In this document: piece after piece, positions 7,922 through 16,332 of the stretch
Layout of the letters: each line of letters opens with the position of its first letter
Numbering within the stretch: position 1 is the stretch's first letter
Assembly: GCF_004366635.1 (NCBI RefSeq)
Contig: NZ_SORN01000002.1
Location: 186,001 to 250,000 of the forward strand
DNA: 64,000 nucleotides
Source: Roseinatronobacter bogoriensis DSM 18756
Lineage (GTDB): Bacteria; Pseudomonadota; Alphaproteobacteria; Rhodobacterales; Rhodobacteraceae
Direction: 5' to 3'
Translations under genes and position numbers: made by a program
The notes under the pieces: model-generated
Database searches by the model: none
The model's input: only the letters and a program-made list of their open reading frames with translations
Told to the model about the DNA's origin: nothing

Positions 7922-8097
7922 AACATTCCCCTTAACGTTTAGCGCGGACCCGAAACCCGAATCCGTTTTGCTATTAGCTGCGCGTTCATTCCTTATCGGG
8001 GCGGCATGGTAAAGAAGCAATGAATATGCGCAACCCAACAGTAGGGCGACGAGCAAGATTTGCTGGAAAAAAAATTCTCAACTGGGTAGAGAAGGAT

Positions 8098-8733
8098 ATG
8101 GAGTCTGTCGTCTCACAAAAATGCCGCTTACACGCGCTGCGACTTGTGCCGCTTCTGGCGCTGGTGAGTACGGTTGTGGCGTCACCCGCAATCGCACAGG
8201 GCCTTAATTTATCCGGCGCTGATCGGAACCGGCTGGATACGGTGCGCGCGGCAAGCAGGGTGATAGACGGACGCCTGTCAGAACAATATTCGGCCTCGGC
8301 CAGATTGCTACCCAAATCAGCATCGGCGTCGGCAGCGACTAGTATCCCGCGCTATAACGGTGCTTATAACGGTGCCTATCTGGAACTCGCGCGCGCCGCA
8401 GCGCGCCGCCACAACATTCCGGAAGATCTGTTCTTGCGGCTTGTACACCAAGAAAGTCGCTGGAACCCCGGTGCGATTTCGTCAAAAGGGGCGATCGGGC
8501 TGGCACAGCTTATGCCCGGAACAGCGCAGATGCTGCGTGTCGACCCGAATGATCCGCAACAGAACCTCGAGGGCGGAGCGCGCTATTTGCGCATGATGTT
8601 CGACAAATTTGGCGACTGGAGGCTGGCATTGGCAGCCTATAATGCCGGCCCCGGCAAGGTGGAGCAACATGGCGGCATTCCCCCTTATGCCGAAACGCGG
8701 GATTACGTGCGCATCATCCTTGGCGCGGGGTAA
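8098..8733 (+). CDS. Soluble lytic transglycosylase (SLT domain)
   Basis: 211 residues starting at 8098, chosen because a GAGAAGG site precedes it and the protein then opens with a clean signal peptide (basic start, LRLVPLLALVSTVVASPAIAQ). The mature part has a linker and a C-terminal SLT domain of about 115 residues: the catalytic Glu is in HQESRWNP, followed by SKGAIGLAQLMPGTAQ and the AAYNAGPG motif. It cleaves peptidoglycan glycan strands in the periplasm with 1,6-anhydro product formation. It resembles short housekeeping or envelope-assembly transglycosylases; the specific role is not shown. Stands alone. Confidence 0.9.
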   Translation: MESVVSQKCRLHALRLVPLLALVSTVVASPAIAQGLNLSGADRNRLDTVRAASRVIDGRLSEQYSASARLLPKSASASAATSIPRYNGAYNGAYLELARAAARRHNIPEDLFLRLVHQESRWNPGAISSKGAIGLAQLMPGTAQMLRVDPNDPQQNLEGGARYLRMMFDKFGDWRLALAAYNAGPGKVEQHGGIPPYAETRDYVRIILGAG

Positions 8734-8801
8734 TTTTCGGGCTTGCAGCGGCGCGCCCGTCTGAGCAGATTGGCGAAAATCCTTTTTATCCCGGAGTCGC
8801 C

Positions 8802-10043
8802 ATGCCTGCCCTAGACCTTGATTTCGTGCGTGCCCAGTTTCCCGCTTTTGATCATCCCGACCTTCAGGGGCAGGTGTTTTTCGAGAATGCAGGCGGTTCT
8901 TACACCTGCAAGCCTGTCATCGACCGGCTGATCCGGTTCTACCATAGCCGCAAGGTGCAGCCCTATGGTGCCTACAAAGCGTCTCGTCTTGCCGGGGAAG
9001 AGATGGACGAGGCACGCAGCCGGTTATCGGCCATGATGGGGGTTGAGGTTGACGAGCTGAGCTTTGGGCCTTCAAGCACGGCCAATACCTATGTGCTGGC
9101 GCAAGCCTTTGGCGAGTGGTTGGCCCCCGGTGACGCGATTATCGTGACAGATCAGGACCATGAGGCGAATACCGGCCCGTGGCGCAGGCTTGCCGCGCGC
9201 GGGGTCGAGGTTCGGGAATGGACGATTGATCCGCAAAGCGGGCATCTGGACCCGGCTGCGCTGTGGAACTTGTTGGATGATAGGGTAAAACTGGTCTGCT
9301 TTCCGCATTGTTCCAATGTGGTGGGTGAGGTTAATCCGGTTGCTGAAATTTGTGCGCGCCTGCGCGATGCGGGTGTGTATTCCTGTGTTGACGGGGTTTC
9401 CTATGCGCCGCATGGGTTGCCAAATGTGGCGCAACTGGGCGCGGATATATATTTGTTCTCGGCCTACAAAACCTATGGCCCGCACCAAGGGTTGATGGTG
9501 ATCCGGCGCGCATTGGGCGAGGTGCTGCCCAATCAGGCGCATTATTTCAACGCCGATGTGCTGTACAAGCGCTTCACCCCGGCGGGCCCGGACCATGCGC
9601 AAATTGCGGCCTGTGCCGGAATGGCAGACTATATTGACGCGCTGCATGCGCATCATTTCGGTGCCGCGCAGGGCGGTTCCGAAGCGGCACCACACCAGCG
9701 CTGCGCAGATATTCACGACCTCATGCGCGATCATGAAATCAGATTGCTGCAACCTTTGCTGGACCATCTTTCAGGCCGCAATGATATACGCTTGCTGGGA
9801 CCAATGACAGCACAGGGCCGCGCGCCGACGGTTGCCTTGGGTCACGCGCGCCCGGCCGCAGATTTGGCGCAGGCCCTTGCCGACAAGGGAATTATGGCAG
9901 GCGGCGGCAGTTTCTATGCCGACCGCGCCCTTCGCGCACAAGGCATTGAGCCCGCGCATGGGGTGCTGCGCTTGTCTTTTGTGCATTATGCAACGCAAGA
10001 CGACCTTGACCGCCTGTTAACAGCACTAGATGAGGTGTTGTAG
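8802..10043 (+). CDS. Class V aminotransferase (cysteine desulfurase-like)
   Basis: A 413-residue PLP enzyme with a CGGAG site before the ATG. Family marks: FFENAGGSYTCKPV at residues ~27-40, PSSTANTYVLAQA, the DQDHEANTGPW segment, the PLP-phosphate region HCSNVVGEVNP, the ring-stacking VDGVSYAPHG, and the Schiff-base Lys in FSAYKTYGPH. This group is annotated as cysteine desulfurase-like or isopenicillin N epimerase-like; the substrate is not known. I see no conserved active-site Cys loop of SufS in the right place, so a role as the main Fe-S desulfurase is unlikely. It precedes the photolyase gene with a 26-bp gap and may be cotranscribed with it. Confidence 0.85.
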   Translation: MPALDLDFVRAQFPAFDHPDLQGQVFFENAGGSYTCKPVIDRLIRFYHSRKVQPYGAYKASRLAGEEMDEARSRLSAMMGVEVDELSFGPSSTANTYVLAQAFGEWLAPGDAIIVTDQDHEANTGPWRRLAARGVEVREWTIDPQSGHLDPAALWNLLDDRVKLVCFPHCSNVVGEVNPVAEICARLRDAGVYSCVDGVSYAPHGLPNVAQLGADIYLFSAYKTYGPHQGLMVIRRALGEVLPNQAHYFNADVLYKRFTPAGPDHAQIAACAGMADYIDALHAHHFGAAQGGSEAAPHQRCADIHDLMRDHEIRLLQPLLDHLSGRNDIRLLGPMTAQGRAPTVALGHARPAADLAQALADKGIMAGGGSFYADRALRAQGIEPAHGVLRLSFVHYATQDDLDRLLTALDEVL

Positions 10044-10069
10044 AATAACATGGATACAGGTCACAGGTT

Positions 10070-11488
10070 TTGAGCGACACACGCCCCATTCTATTGTGGT
10101 TCCGGCGCGACTTGCGGCTGAGCGATCATCCTGCCTTGAGTGCTGCGGCGCACAGCGGTCGTGCGGTTATTCCCGTGTTCGTGCATGACGAAATCACCCA
10201 GCGGCTTGGCGCTGCGCCGAAATGGCGACTTGGGCTGGGAGTTGAGGCATTCGCCGAAAGCCTTGGCGAACTTGGCCTGAAGCTGATCCTGCGCAAGGGG
10301 GATGCGCTGGAGGAAATATCCAGACTTGTGGATGAGACAGGTGCCGCTTCGGTGTGGTGGATGCGCCAATATGACCCCGAACAGATCAAGCGCGACACCA
10401 AAGTGAAATCCGCCCTTCAAGGTGATGGGGTAGAGGCCAAGAGTTTTCCCGGCCATCTGATGTTCGAGCCTTGGGATGTACAGACCGGACAGGGCAAATT
10501 CTATCAGGTCTATACGCCGTTCTGGCGGGCCGTGCGCGCACGCGATGTCCCCGACAGGCTGAGTGCGCCGAACAAGGTTAAAGCGCCTGAGCAGTGGCCG
10601 GACAGCGATGATCTGGACGACTGGCGGATGGGGGATGCGATGAACCGCGGGGCCGAGGTCGTACGCCCTTATCTGCATGTTGGTGAGGCCGCCGCGCGAC
10701 AGCGGCTGGCAATTTTCGCGCGCGACCGGATCGACAGCTATCACACCGACCGCGACCGGATGGACAGTGACGCGACATCCGGACTGTCTGAAAACCTGAC
10801 ATATGGCGAGATCAGCCCCTTGGCCCTTTGGGACGCTGGACAGAGGGCACTGGCCGATGGCAAGGCCGGGGCCGAAACCTTCCTGAAGGAAGTGGTGTGG
10901 CGTGAATTTGCGTATCATCTCGTGTATCATACGCCGCATATTACAAATGAAAGCTGGCGCGCAGGGTGGGAGAGTTTCCCTTGGCGCGCCGAGTCCGAGG
11001 AGACAATGCGCTGGAAGCAGGGCCGCACGGGTATACAGATTGTCGATGCCGCGATGCGTGAATTGTATGTGACAGGACGGATGCACAACCGCGCGCGGAT
11101 GCTGGTTGGATCTTACCTGACCAAGCACATGATGACACATTGGCGCGTCGGGCAGGATTGGTTTGCCGAATGCCTTGTCGATTGGGACCCGGCGGCCAAT
11201 GCGATGGGCTGGCAATGGGTTGCCGGGTCTGGCCCGGATGCGTCGCCCTATTTTCGGATATTCAACCCGGACACGCAGGCCGAAAAATTCGACCCCAAGC
11301 GTGCATACCGGACACGCTGGGTGGCCGAGCTTTCCCAATCGCCCCCAGAAACGGCGATGGCATTTTTTGATGCTTGTCCACGTTCGTGGAACTTGCGCCC
11401 CGATGCGCGCTATCCTGAACCGGTGGTCGACCTGACCGCAGGCCGGAACAGGGCGTTATCGGCATATGAACAAAGAAAAACAGCCTGA
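10070..11488 (+). CDS. phr: Deoxyribodipyrimidine photolyase
   Basis: 472 residues, start codon TTG at 10070 because the only nearby upstream ATG (10050) runs into a stop. N-terminal antenna-chromophore domain begins ILLWFRRDLRLSDHPAL. The C-terminal FAD domain contains the EVVWREFAYHLVYH, GRTGIQIVDAAMRELYVTGRMHNRARM and WQWVAGSGPDASPYFRIFNP motifs of class I CPD photolyases. It repairs UV-induced pyrimidine dimers using blue light. Its end overlaps the start of the Cfa-type gene by 23 bases, which indicates a coupled operon. In Rhodobacter sphaeroides a photolyase and a cfa gene belong to the singlet-oxygen sigma-E/ChrR regulon (from memory); I searched the 70 bp upstream for TGATC and found none. 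Confidence 0.95.
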   Translation: MSDTRPILLWFRRDLRLSDHPALSAAAHSGRAVIPVFVHDEITQRLGAAPKWRLGLGVEAFAESLGELGLKLILRKGDALEEISRLVDETGAASVWWMRQYDPEQIKRDTKVKSALQGDGVEAKSFPGHLMFEPWDVQTGQGKFYQVYTPFWRAVRARDVPDRLSAPNKVKAPEQWPDSDDLDDWRMGDAMNRGAEVVRPYLHVGEAAARQRLAIFARDRIDSYHTDRDRMDSDATSGLSENLTYGEISPLALWDAGQRALADGKAGAETFLKEVVWREFAYHLVYHTPHITNESWRAGWESFPWRAESEETMRWKQGRTGIQIVDAAMRELYVTGRMHNRARMLVGSYLTKHMMTHWRVGQDWFAECLVDWDPAANAMGWQWVAGSGPDASPYFRIFNPDTQAEKFDPKRAYRTRWVAELSQSPPETAMAFFDACPRSWNLRPDARYPEPVVDLTAGRNRALSAYEQRKTA

Positions 11489-12764
11489 AACGGCGTATAC
11501 AGGGACATCAGTGCAGATGAATGACATGGCACCAGCATTGCAATCAAAGCAGCCGATTCTGACCACGCTTGATGGGCAGCAGGACTTGCCGCGCTATTTC
11601 AAACAGGCCTATACGCGGGCGACTTTGCTGAATAAAGGGCGACTTGACGTTGTCATGCCTGATGGCCGGAAATTCCGTGTTGATGGCACTGCACCGGGCT
11701 ATGTTGCCGAGCTGCATGTCCGCGACCCCGACCTTTTCGGGCGACTGATCAGAGAAGGCGATGTCGGGTTTGCTGAATCCTATATGGAAGGGGGGTGGTC
11801 CACCCCAAACCTGCAAGCCTTCATGGACCTGATCAATGATGACAACCCCGCGCTCTATGATGAGGCGGTGGGAATGCGCATCATGCGTCTTGTCGAACGC
11901 GCACGTCATTGGCTGCGTTCCAACTCCAAGACGCAGGCGCGCAAAAATATTTCTTACCATTATGATCTGGGCAATGAGTTCTACGGGCTGTGGCTGGATG
12001 ACAGCATGACCTATTCATCGGCCATTTTCAGCACCGGACAGGAGAGTCTGGAAGCCGCGCAAGAGGCCAAATATTGCGCGATGGTAGACCGGATGGGGGT
12101 GAAGCCGGGCGATCATGTACTGGAAATTGGCTGTGGCTGGGGGGGCTTTGCCGAATATGCCGCTGCCAAGCGCGGGTTGAAAGTTACGGCGTTGACGATC
12201 AGTGCGGCACAGCGGGAATATGCGCTGGCGCGGATGGCAAGATCAGGACTGTCCGATCAGGTCGAAATCCGCATGCAGGATTATCGCGACACGGATGGCC
12301 ATTTCGACGGGATCGCTTCGATCGAGATGTTCGAAGCTGTGGGCGAGAAATACTGGCCGCGTTACTTCAAATCTGTCTTTCAGCGTTTGAAACCGGGTGC
12401 GCGTGCAGCGATCCAGATCATCATGGTCCCTGATGAGAGATTTGCCTCTTATCGTAAACATGTTGATTTCATACAAAAATATATCTTTCCGGGTGGCATG
12501 TTGGGCGCGCCCAGTCCTGTGCGGGATGTCGCCGAAAAGCAAGGTTTGGAATTTGTCGCCACGCATGACTTTGGCCAAAGCTATAGCGAGACACTGCGCC
12601 GCTGGAACCAGAGTTTTCAGGCGCGTTGGCCCGAGATCGAGACCTTGGGTTATGATGCGCGGTTCAAACGTATGTGGGAGTTTTATCTGACATCCTGTGC
12701 AGGGGCTTTTCGCAGCGGGACATGTGATGTCACCCAGTTGGTATTGCAAAAACCTAACGCGTAA
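11466..12764 (+). CDS. Cfa-family unsaturated-lipid methyltransferase
   Basis: 432 residues; a start at 11517 is also possible, since neither has a strong ribosome site. The SAM-binding motif is VLEIGCGWGGFAEYAA. The family core HYDLGNEFYGLWLDDSMTYSSA and the YIFPGGML segment are present. Compared with E. coli Cfa, the residues around the bicarbonate site differ: MTYSSA in place of a Cys-containing turn, FEAVG in place of FEHVG, and no HTIG segment. These features are closer to UfaA1/UfaM-type acyl methylases, so the product could be a methyl-branched or furan-precursor lipid rather than a cyclopropane. It acts on membrane phospholipid acyl chains. Overlaps the photolyase gene. Confidence 0.85.
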   Translation: MNKEKQPETAYTGTSVQMNDMAPALQSKQPILTTLDGQQDLPRYFKQAYTRATLLNKGRLDVVMPDGRKFRVDGTAPGYVAELHVRDPDLFGRLIREGDVGFAESYMEGGWSTPNLQAFMDLINDDNPALYDEAVGMRIMRLVERARHWLRSNSKTQARKNISYHYDLGNEFYGLWLDDSMTYSSAIFSTGQESLEAAQEAKYCAMVDRMGVKPGDHVLEIGCGWGGFAEYAAAKRGLKVTALTISAAQREYALARMARSGLSDQVEIRMQDYRDTDGHFDGIASIEMFEAVGEKYWPRYFKSVFQRLKPGARAAIQIIMVPDERFASYRKHVDFIQKYIFPGGMLGAPSPVRDVAEKQGLEFVATHDFGQSYSETLRRWNQSFQARWPEIETLGYDARFKRMWEFYLTSCAGAFRSGTCDVTQLVLQKPNA

Positions 12765-12846
12765 TAAGCACCTATGACGCAAGGGCGGATTGCGCCCGCG
12801 GTTTTCGGCGGCTATTCTGTGGCGCATGTACAGATAAAGGTCCGCC

Positions 12847-13305
12847 ATGCCCACGCTTACCAGATTGCTTGCATTCCTGTTGTTTGGCGGTGTGGCTTAC
12901 TTTTTGGCGTCAAAGTATCAGGGCTTGAGCCCTGAATTTCCAGAATCGCAAACGACAAATCTTTTCTTCGCGGTGGTCGCGGCTTGCGTCGGTTGGACAT
13001 TTGTAGGTCGGCGTATTACTTCAAATATACTTCGGTCGGTATTTGTTGTGCTGCAAGGGTATATCGCAACCTTTCTTTTGGCGCTTGCCATTGGCGGGCT
13101 GTATCAGATCTTCGCCAGAGGCTATCAGATGCGCTACCGCAGCTTTGGTGACGCTCTGGAGGGGAGCGCAAATCAAGGCTGGTCAATCTTGCAGCAGATC
13201 TCCACCGTGGATTTTGTGACGGTGATCCTTGGGAGTCTTGTTGCAATAAGCCTTTGCCTGTCTTTCTTCTTCCGGATTGCAGAAGCAAGACGCCTCTCCC
13301 AATGA
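12847..13305 (+). CDS. trgA: TrgA-family membrane protein
   Basis: A 152-residue integral membrane protein with an AAAGG site. Four hydrophobic segments are visible, around residues 5-21, 40-55, 68-88 and 120-140, with the second at LFFAVVAACVGWTFVG and the last at VTVILGSLVAISLCLSFFF. Size, topology and the immediately following NUDIX gene match the TrgA tellurite-resistance protein first described in Rhodobacter sphaeroides. The biochemical function of TrgA is not established. Its stop codon overlaps the trgB start (ATGA), so the two are translationally coupled. Confidence 0.8.
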   Translation: MPTLTRLLAFLLFGGVAYFLASKYQGLSPEFPESQTTNLFFAVVAACVGWTFVGRRITSNILRSVFVVLQGYIATFLLALAIGGLYQIFARGYQMRYRSFGDALEGSANQGWSILQQISTVDFVTVILGSLVAISLCLSFFFRIAEARRLSQ

Positions 13306-14444
13306 GTCGCCCTGTTTTCCTGTTTGGACCGCTGTCGGATATTTCCGCATCACGAGAGATTATCGGCACAGGGTCAGTGGGGCAGAGCGTGGTTCTGAGT
13401 GATCATACGCTCTGCGTGACCGGGCCTGATGTCTTGCCCTGCCTTGTTGCCAGTCCCGGTGCGAACGTGTCGGGAATTGTTGTGTTTCCTGACCATGATA
13501 GTCTGCTGAAGCTAGAGAGGTTTCATAATCTGTTCGGGGCAATAGCAGGGCAGGTCGTCTTGCAGACTCACGGGCAGGAAAGCGTCGTTCAGAGTTTTTT
13601 CCTGCCTTCTGACAAGGCACCGCATGACGTGGAGGCAGCACCTGTCTGGACCCCGGAGCAGCGCCAGATCATGGGTATGGCCAGTCTTGAAGTTTTGCAT
13701 CTGGTCGCCAACTACCCGCTGGACGCATTGAAAGCGCGCTGGCCTATGGGGCTGGCGCATGCTGCCTCACGCCGACGCGCCTGTGCCGAACCAGCGCCTG
13801 CGCTGCAACGCAATGCTTGGACACCGGAAGATGTGGCCCTTGCACAAGGCAAAAGGCCATATGCATGGTATTTTTCAGTCGCCGAGGATGACTTGCGGTT
13901 TCGCAAATTTGACGGCGAGTTCAGCGCGGAAGTGAAGCGTGCGGGCTTTGTCATGTGTGACGCGGTCACAGTGCTGCCCTACGATCCTACGCGCGACGTG
14001 GTGATGGTAATTGAACAGTTCCGGTATGGCCCTTGGTTGCGCGGTGCGCGCAACCCTTGGTTATTGGAACCCGTGGCAGGGCGGGTAGATCCGTTTGAAA
14101 GCCCGGAAGACTGCGCTTTGCGCGAAACACAGGAAGAAGCGCAGATTACATTGCAGAAAGACTGTCTTTTGCCGGTTGGCCATGTCTACCCCTCACCGGG
14201 GGCGATAACCGAGTTTCTGTATCAATATGTCGCCCTTGCGGAACTGCCCGCCGGGTCTGAAGGGGTTTCTGGTCTGGAAAGCGAAGCGGAAGACATTCGC
14301 AGCCATATCGTTTCCTTTGATGAATTGATGAACCTGATCCAGTCTGGCGAAGTGACAAACGGGCCGCTAGTGCAATCAGCCTATTGGCTGGCGCTGAACC
14401 GCGAGAGGTTGCGCGCGAATGCGCTGGTTCAGGGGCGCGGCTGA
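13302..14444 (+). CDS. trgB: TrgB-like NUDIX hydrolase
   Basis: 380 residues starting at 13302 (ATGA overlap with trgA; an earlier ATG at 13254 lies inside trgA). The N-terminal ~170 residues resemble a gamma-glutamylcyclotransferase-like fold with FGPLSDISASREIIG. The C-terminal half is an ADP-ribose pyrophosphatase-type NUDIX domain. Its box fits GX5EX7REX2EE (GRVDPFESPEDCALRETQEE) but has Gln where the final Gly is usual. NUDIX enzymes of this subgroup hydrolyse ADP-ribose-like nucleotides. TrgB was linked to tellurite resistance with TrgA. The 3' end overlaps the convergent nucleotidyltransferase gene by 16 bases. Confidence 0.82.
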   Translation: MSRPVFLFGPLSDISASREIIGTGSVGQSVVLSDHTLCVTGPDVLPCLVASPGANVSGIVVFPDHDSLLKLERFHNLFGAIAGQVVLQTHGQESVVQSFFLPSDKAPHDVEAAPVWTPEQRQIMGMASLEVLHLVANYPLDALKARWPMGLAHAASRRRACAEPAPALQRNAWTPEDVALAQGKRPYAWYFSVAEDDLRFRKFDGEFSAEVKRAGFVMCDAVTVLPYDPTRDVVMVIEQFRYGPWLRGARNPWLLEPVAGRVDPFESPEDCALRETQEEAQITLQKDCLLPVGHVYPSPGAITEFLYQYVALAELPAGSEGVSGLESEAEDIRSHIVSFDELMNLIQSGEVTNGPLVQSAYWLALNRERLRANALVQGRG

Positions 14445-15031
14445 CCCTTGCGCCACAAGGCCCATTGTTCGGGCGTATCAAGGTCCAGCACAGCGCGCAG
14501 GCCGGGCAGGGGGTGCAGACCGGTAGAATGACTGCCCAGCAGCGTTCTTGCACCCATATCGCCAACAAGGTTCTTCATTTCTGGAAATAATGCGCTTGGC
14601 AGAATAACCGGATGGCCGGGTTGCCCATCCACTGTGCTGGCGCGCATGGGCTGATTGGGCTGGCGCGCCTGCGCTGCAATCAAGTCGCGCATGTCATCTG
14701 CGGTAATGTCGGGCATGTCGGGCAAGGCGACCATGAGTGCCTCAGTGTTCTGTGCCAATGCCCAAGATGCACCTGCCCGCAAAGATGCGGCCAACCCTTC
14801 CGACGCGTCCTTGACGGGCAAAATGATCACGGGCAACCCCGAAAGTGCCTGCTGTCGTTCCACGTGCTCCGGGCGAAGGGCCACACCGACATATGGCGTG
14901 GCCTGCAAGGCCCTTTGCGTAACAAGCCGCAAGATTGGCTGGCCATCGACAGGCTGCAAAAGCTTGTCTGTCCCGCGCATCCGCCGCGAAGCGCCGGCGG
15001 CGGGCAGCAAGATTGCGCAGCGATCACTCAC
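14429..15031 (-). CDS. MobA-like NTP transferase
   Basis: 200 residues. N-terminal nucleotide-binding LPAAGASRRMRGTDKLL, followed by the VALPDMPDITADD metal-binding region and GQPGHPVILP, match MobA/MocA-type nucleotidyltransferases that load CTP or GTP onto molybdopterin, or a related sugar-nucleotide activity. The last gene of the liv operon: its start overlaps the livM stop (ATGA). There are no molybdenum genes nearby, so substrate is unknown. Its 3' end overlaps trgB on the other strand. Confidence 0.8.
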   Translation of the reverse strand: MSDRCAILLPAAGASRRMRGTDKLLQPVDGQPILRLVTQRALQATPYVGVALRPEHVERQQALSGLPVIILPVKDASEGLAASLRAGASWALAQNTEALMVALPDMPDITADDMRDLIAAQARQPNQPMRASTVDGQPGHPVILPSALFPEMKNLVGDMGARTLLGSHSTGLHPLPGLRAVLDLDTPEQWALWRKGQPRP

Positions 15032-16332
15032 CGTTCGGGGATCAGGCCGCGCGGCGCGAACCGAAGCATCAGCAACAGCGCGATGCCCATTGTCAGCAGT
15101 CGCATATAGGCCGCAGACCCAAGCAGATGTTGCTTGAGGTCAGACCCGTCAGCCATGCCCGAAGTCACGATTTCCATGAACCAGCGCCCGGCGGGTTCGA
15201 CCTGAACCCACAGAAACCAGATCACGAATGCCCCAAGAACTGCGCCCCAGTTGTTGCCAGACCCGCCAACAATCACCATCACCCAGATAAGGAAGGTGAA
15301 ACGCAACGGCTCGTAGCTGCCCGGCGTCAACTGACCATCCATCGACACCATCATCGCACCTGCAAGGCCACAAACGGCAGACCCCAGCACGAAGATCATC
15401 AGGTGGCGGCGCGTGACATCCTTGCCCATTGCACGCGCAGAAATTTCGTTGTCGCGAATTGCGCGCATCATGCGGCCCCAGGGCGAATTCAGCGCGCGTT
15501 CAGCCAGCCAAATGAGTATGGCAAGCACGATCAGGAACAATGCGCTATATCCAAGACCAGATACGACCGAAGCCGTTTGCGACACGCTCCAGCCCAAGGT
15601 TTCTGCCAATGACTGAACCCAAGGCAGCGGCTGCAACTCGATTGGCCGCGCAACTGGCCGCTCAATTCCGGTGACATTGTTGACACCGCGCGCCAGCCAG
15701 CGTTCATGCTTGAGCACGGCAATCACGATTTCCGAAATACCCAAGGTCGCGATGGCCAGATAGTCTGAACGCAGGCCAAGGCTGACCTTGCCCACCAGCC
15801 AAGCCACCCCAGCGGCAAATACAGCGCCAACAGGCCAAGCCAGGATGACAGGCAGACCCGCGCCCCCCAAATACCCCTCAGACGCGGGGTTGACCGCTTG
15901 CACGGCCTGTTTTGCCGGGCCGAAGACGTAAGATGTCACCAAATAGCCGACAACCAGCACCGCAAAAATTGCCAGTCCACGCATCTTGCTGGGCGCCATA
16001 CGTTTATAAACGACAACTGCCGCCAGAATGGTTGCGACGCCCAGCATCAGCCCCAGCATGATGCCAAGACCACCAGCCGACCAAGCCTCTGGGATCGGGG
16101 GCTGGGCGATCAGAACGACTGCAAGGCCGCCAACCGCAGTGAAACCCATGATCCCGACATTGAACAGGCCCGCATAGCCCCATTGCATATTCACACCCAG
16201 CGCCATGATTGCCGAAATCAGGCTCATGTTCAGGATGGTAACGGCAAGCTGGGGGCTTTGGAACATGGCGACCATTGCCAATACGGCAAACATGATAGCG
16301 AACAGGCCAAGATCGCGTGCGGTCAGGCTCAT
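15028..16332 (-). CDS. livM: Branched-chain amino acid ABC permease LivM
   Basis: A 434-residue inner-membrane permease with about ten hydrophobic segments. Family marks: VNMQWGYAGLFNVGIMGFTAVGG near residues 47-70, LRSDYLAIATLGISEIV, and NSPWGRMMRAIRDNEISARAMGKDV (the EAA-like contact for the ATPases). Larger than E. coli LivM (about 425) by little. It pairs with LivH to form the channel; its start overlaps the livH stop by four bases. Confidence 0.93.
   Translation of the reverse strand: MSLTARDLGLFAIMFAVLAMVAMFQSPQLAVTILNMSLISAIMALGVNMQWGYAGLFNVGIMGFTAVGGLAVVLIAQPPIPEAWSAGGLGIMLGLMLGVATILAAVVVYKRMAPSKMRGLAIFAVLVVGYLVTSYVFGPAKQAVQAVNPASEGYLGGAGLPVILAWPVGAVFAAGVAWLVGKVSLGLRSDYLAIATLGISEIVIAVLKHERWLARGVNNVTGIERPVARPIELQPLPWVQSLAETLGWSVSQTASVVSGLGYSALFLIVLAILIWLAERALNSPWGRMMRAIRDNEISARAMGKDVTRRHLMIFVLGSAVCGLAGAMMVSMDGQLTPGSYEPLRFTFLIWVMVIVGGSGNNWGAVLGAFVIWFLWVQVEPAGRWFMEIVTSGMADGSDLKQHLLGSAAYMRLLTMGIALLLMLRFAPRGLIPER

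Noticed and set aside
10091..11338. 415-codon open frame on the minus strand
   Set aside because: Lies fully antisense to the photolyase gene, has no family motifs, and long antisense frames are expected in GC-rich DNA.
14429..14444. Frameshift or truncation where trgB and the nucleotidyltransferase overlap
   Set aside because: Both proteins end naturally; a 16-base convergent overlap is normal in this compact genome.
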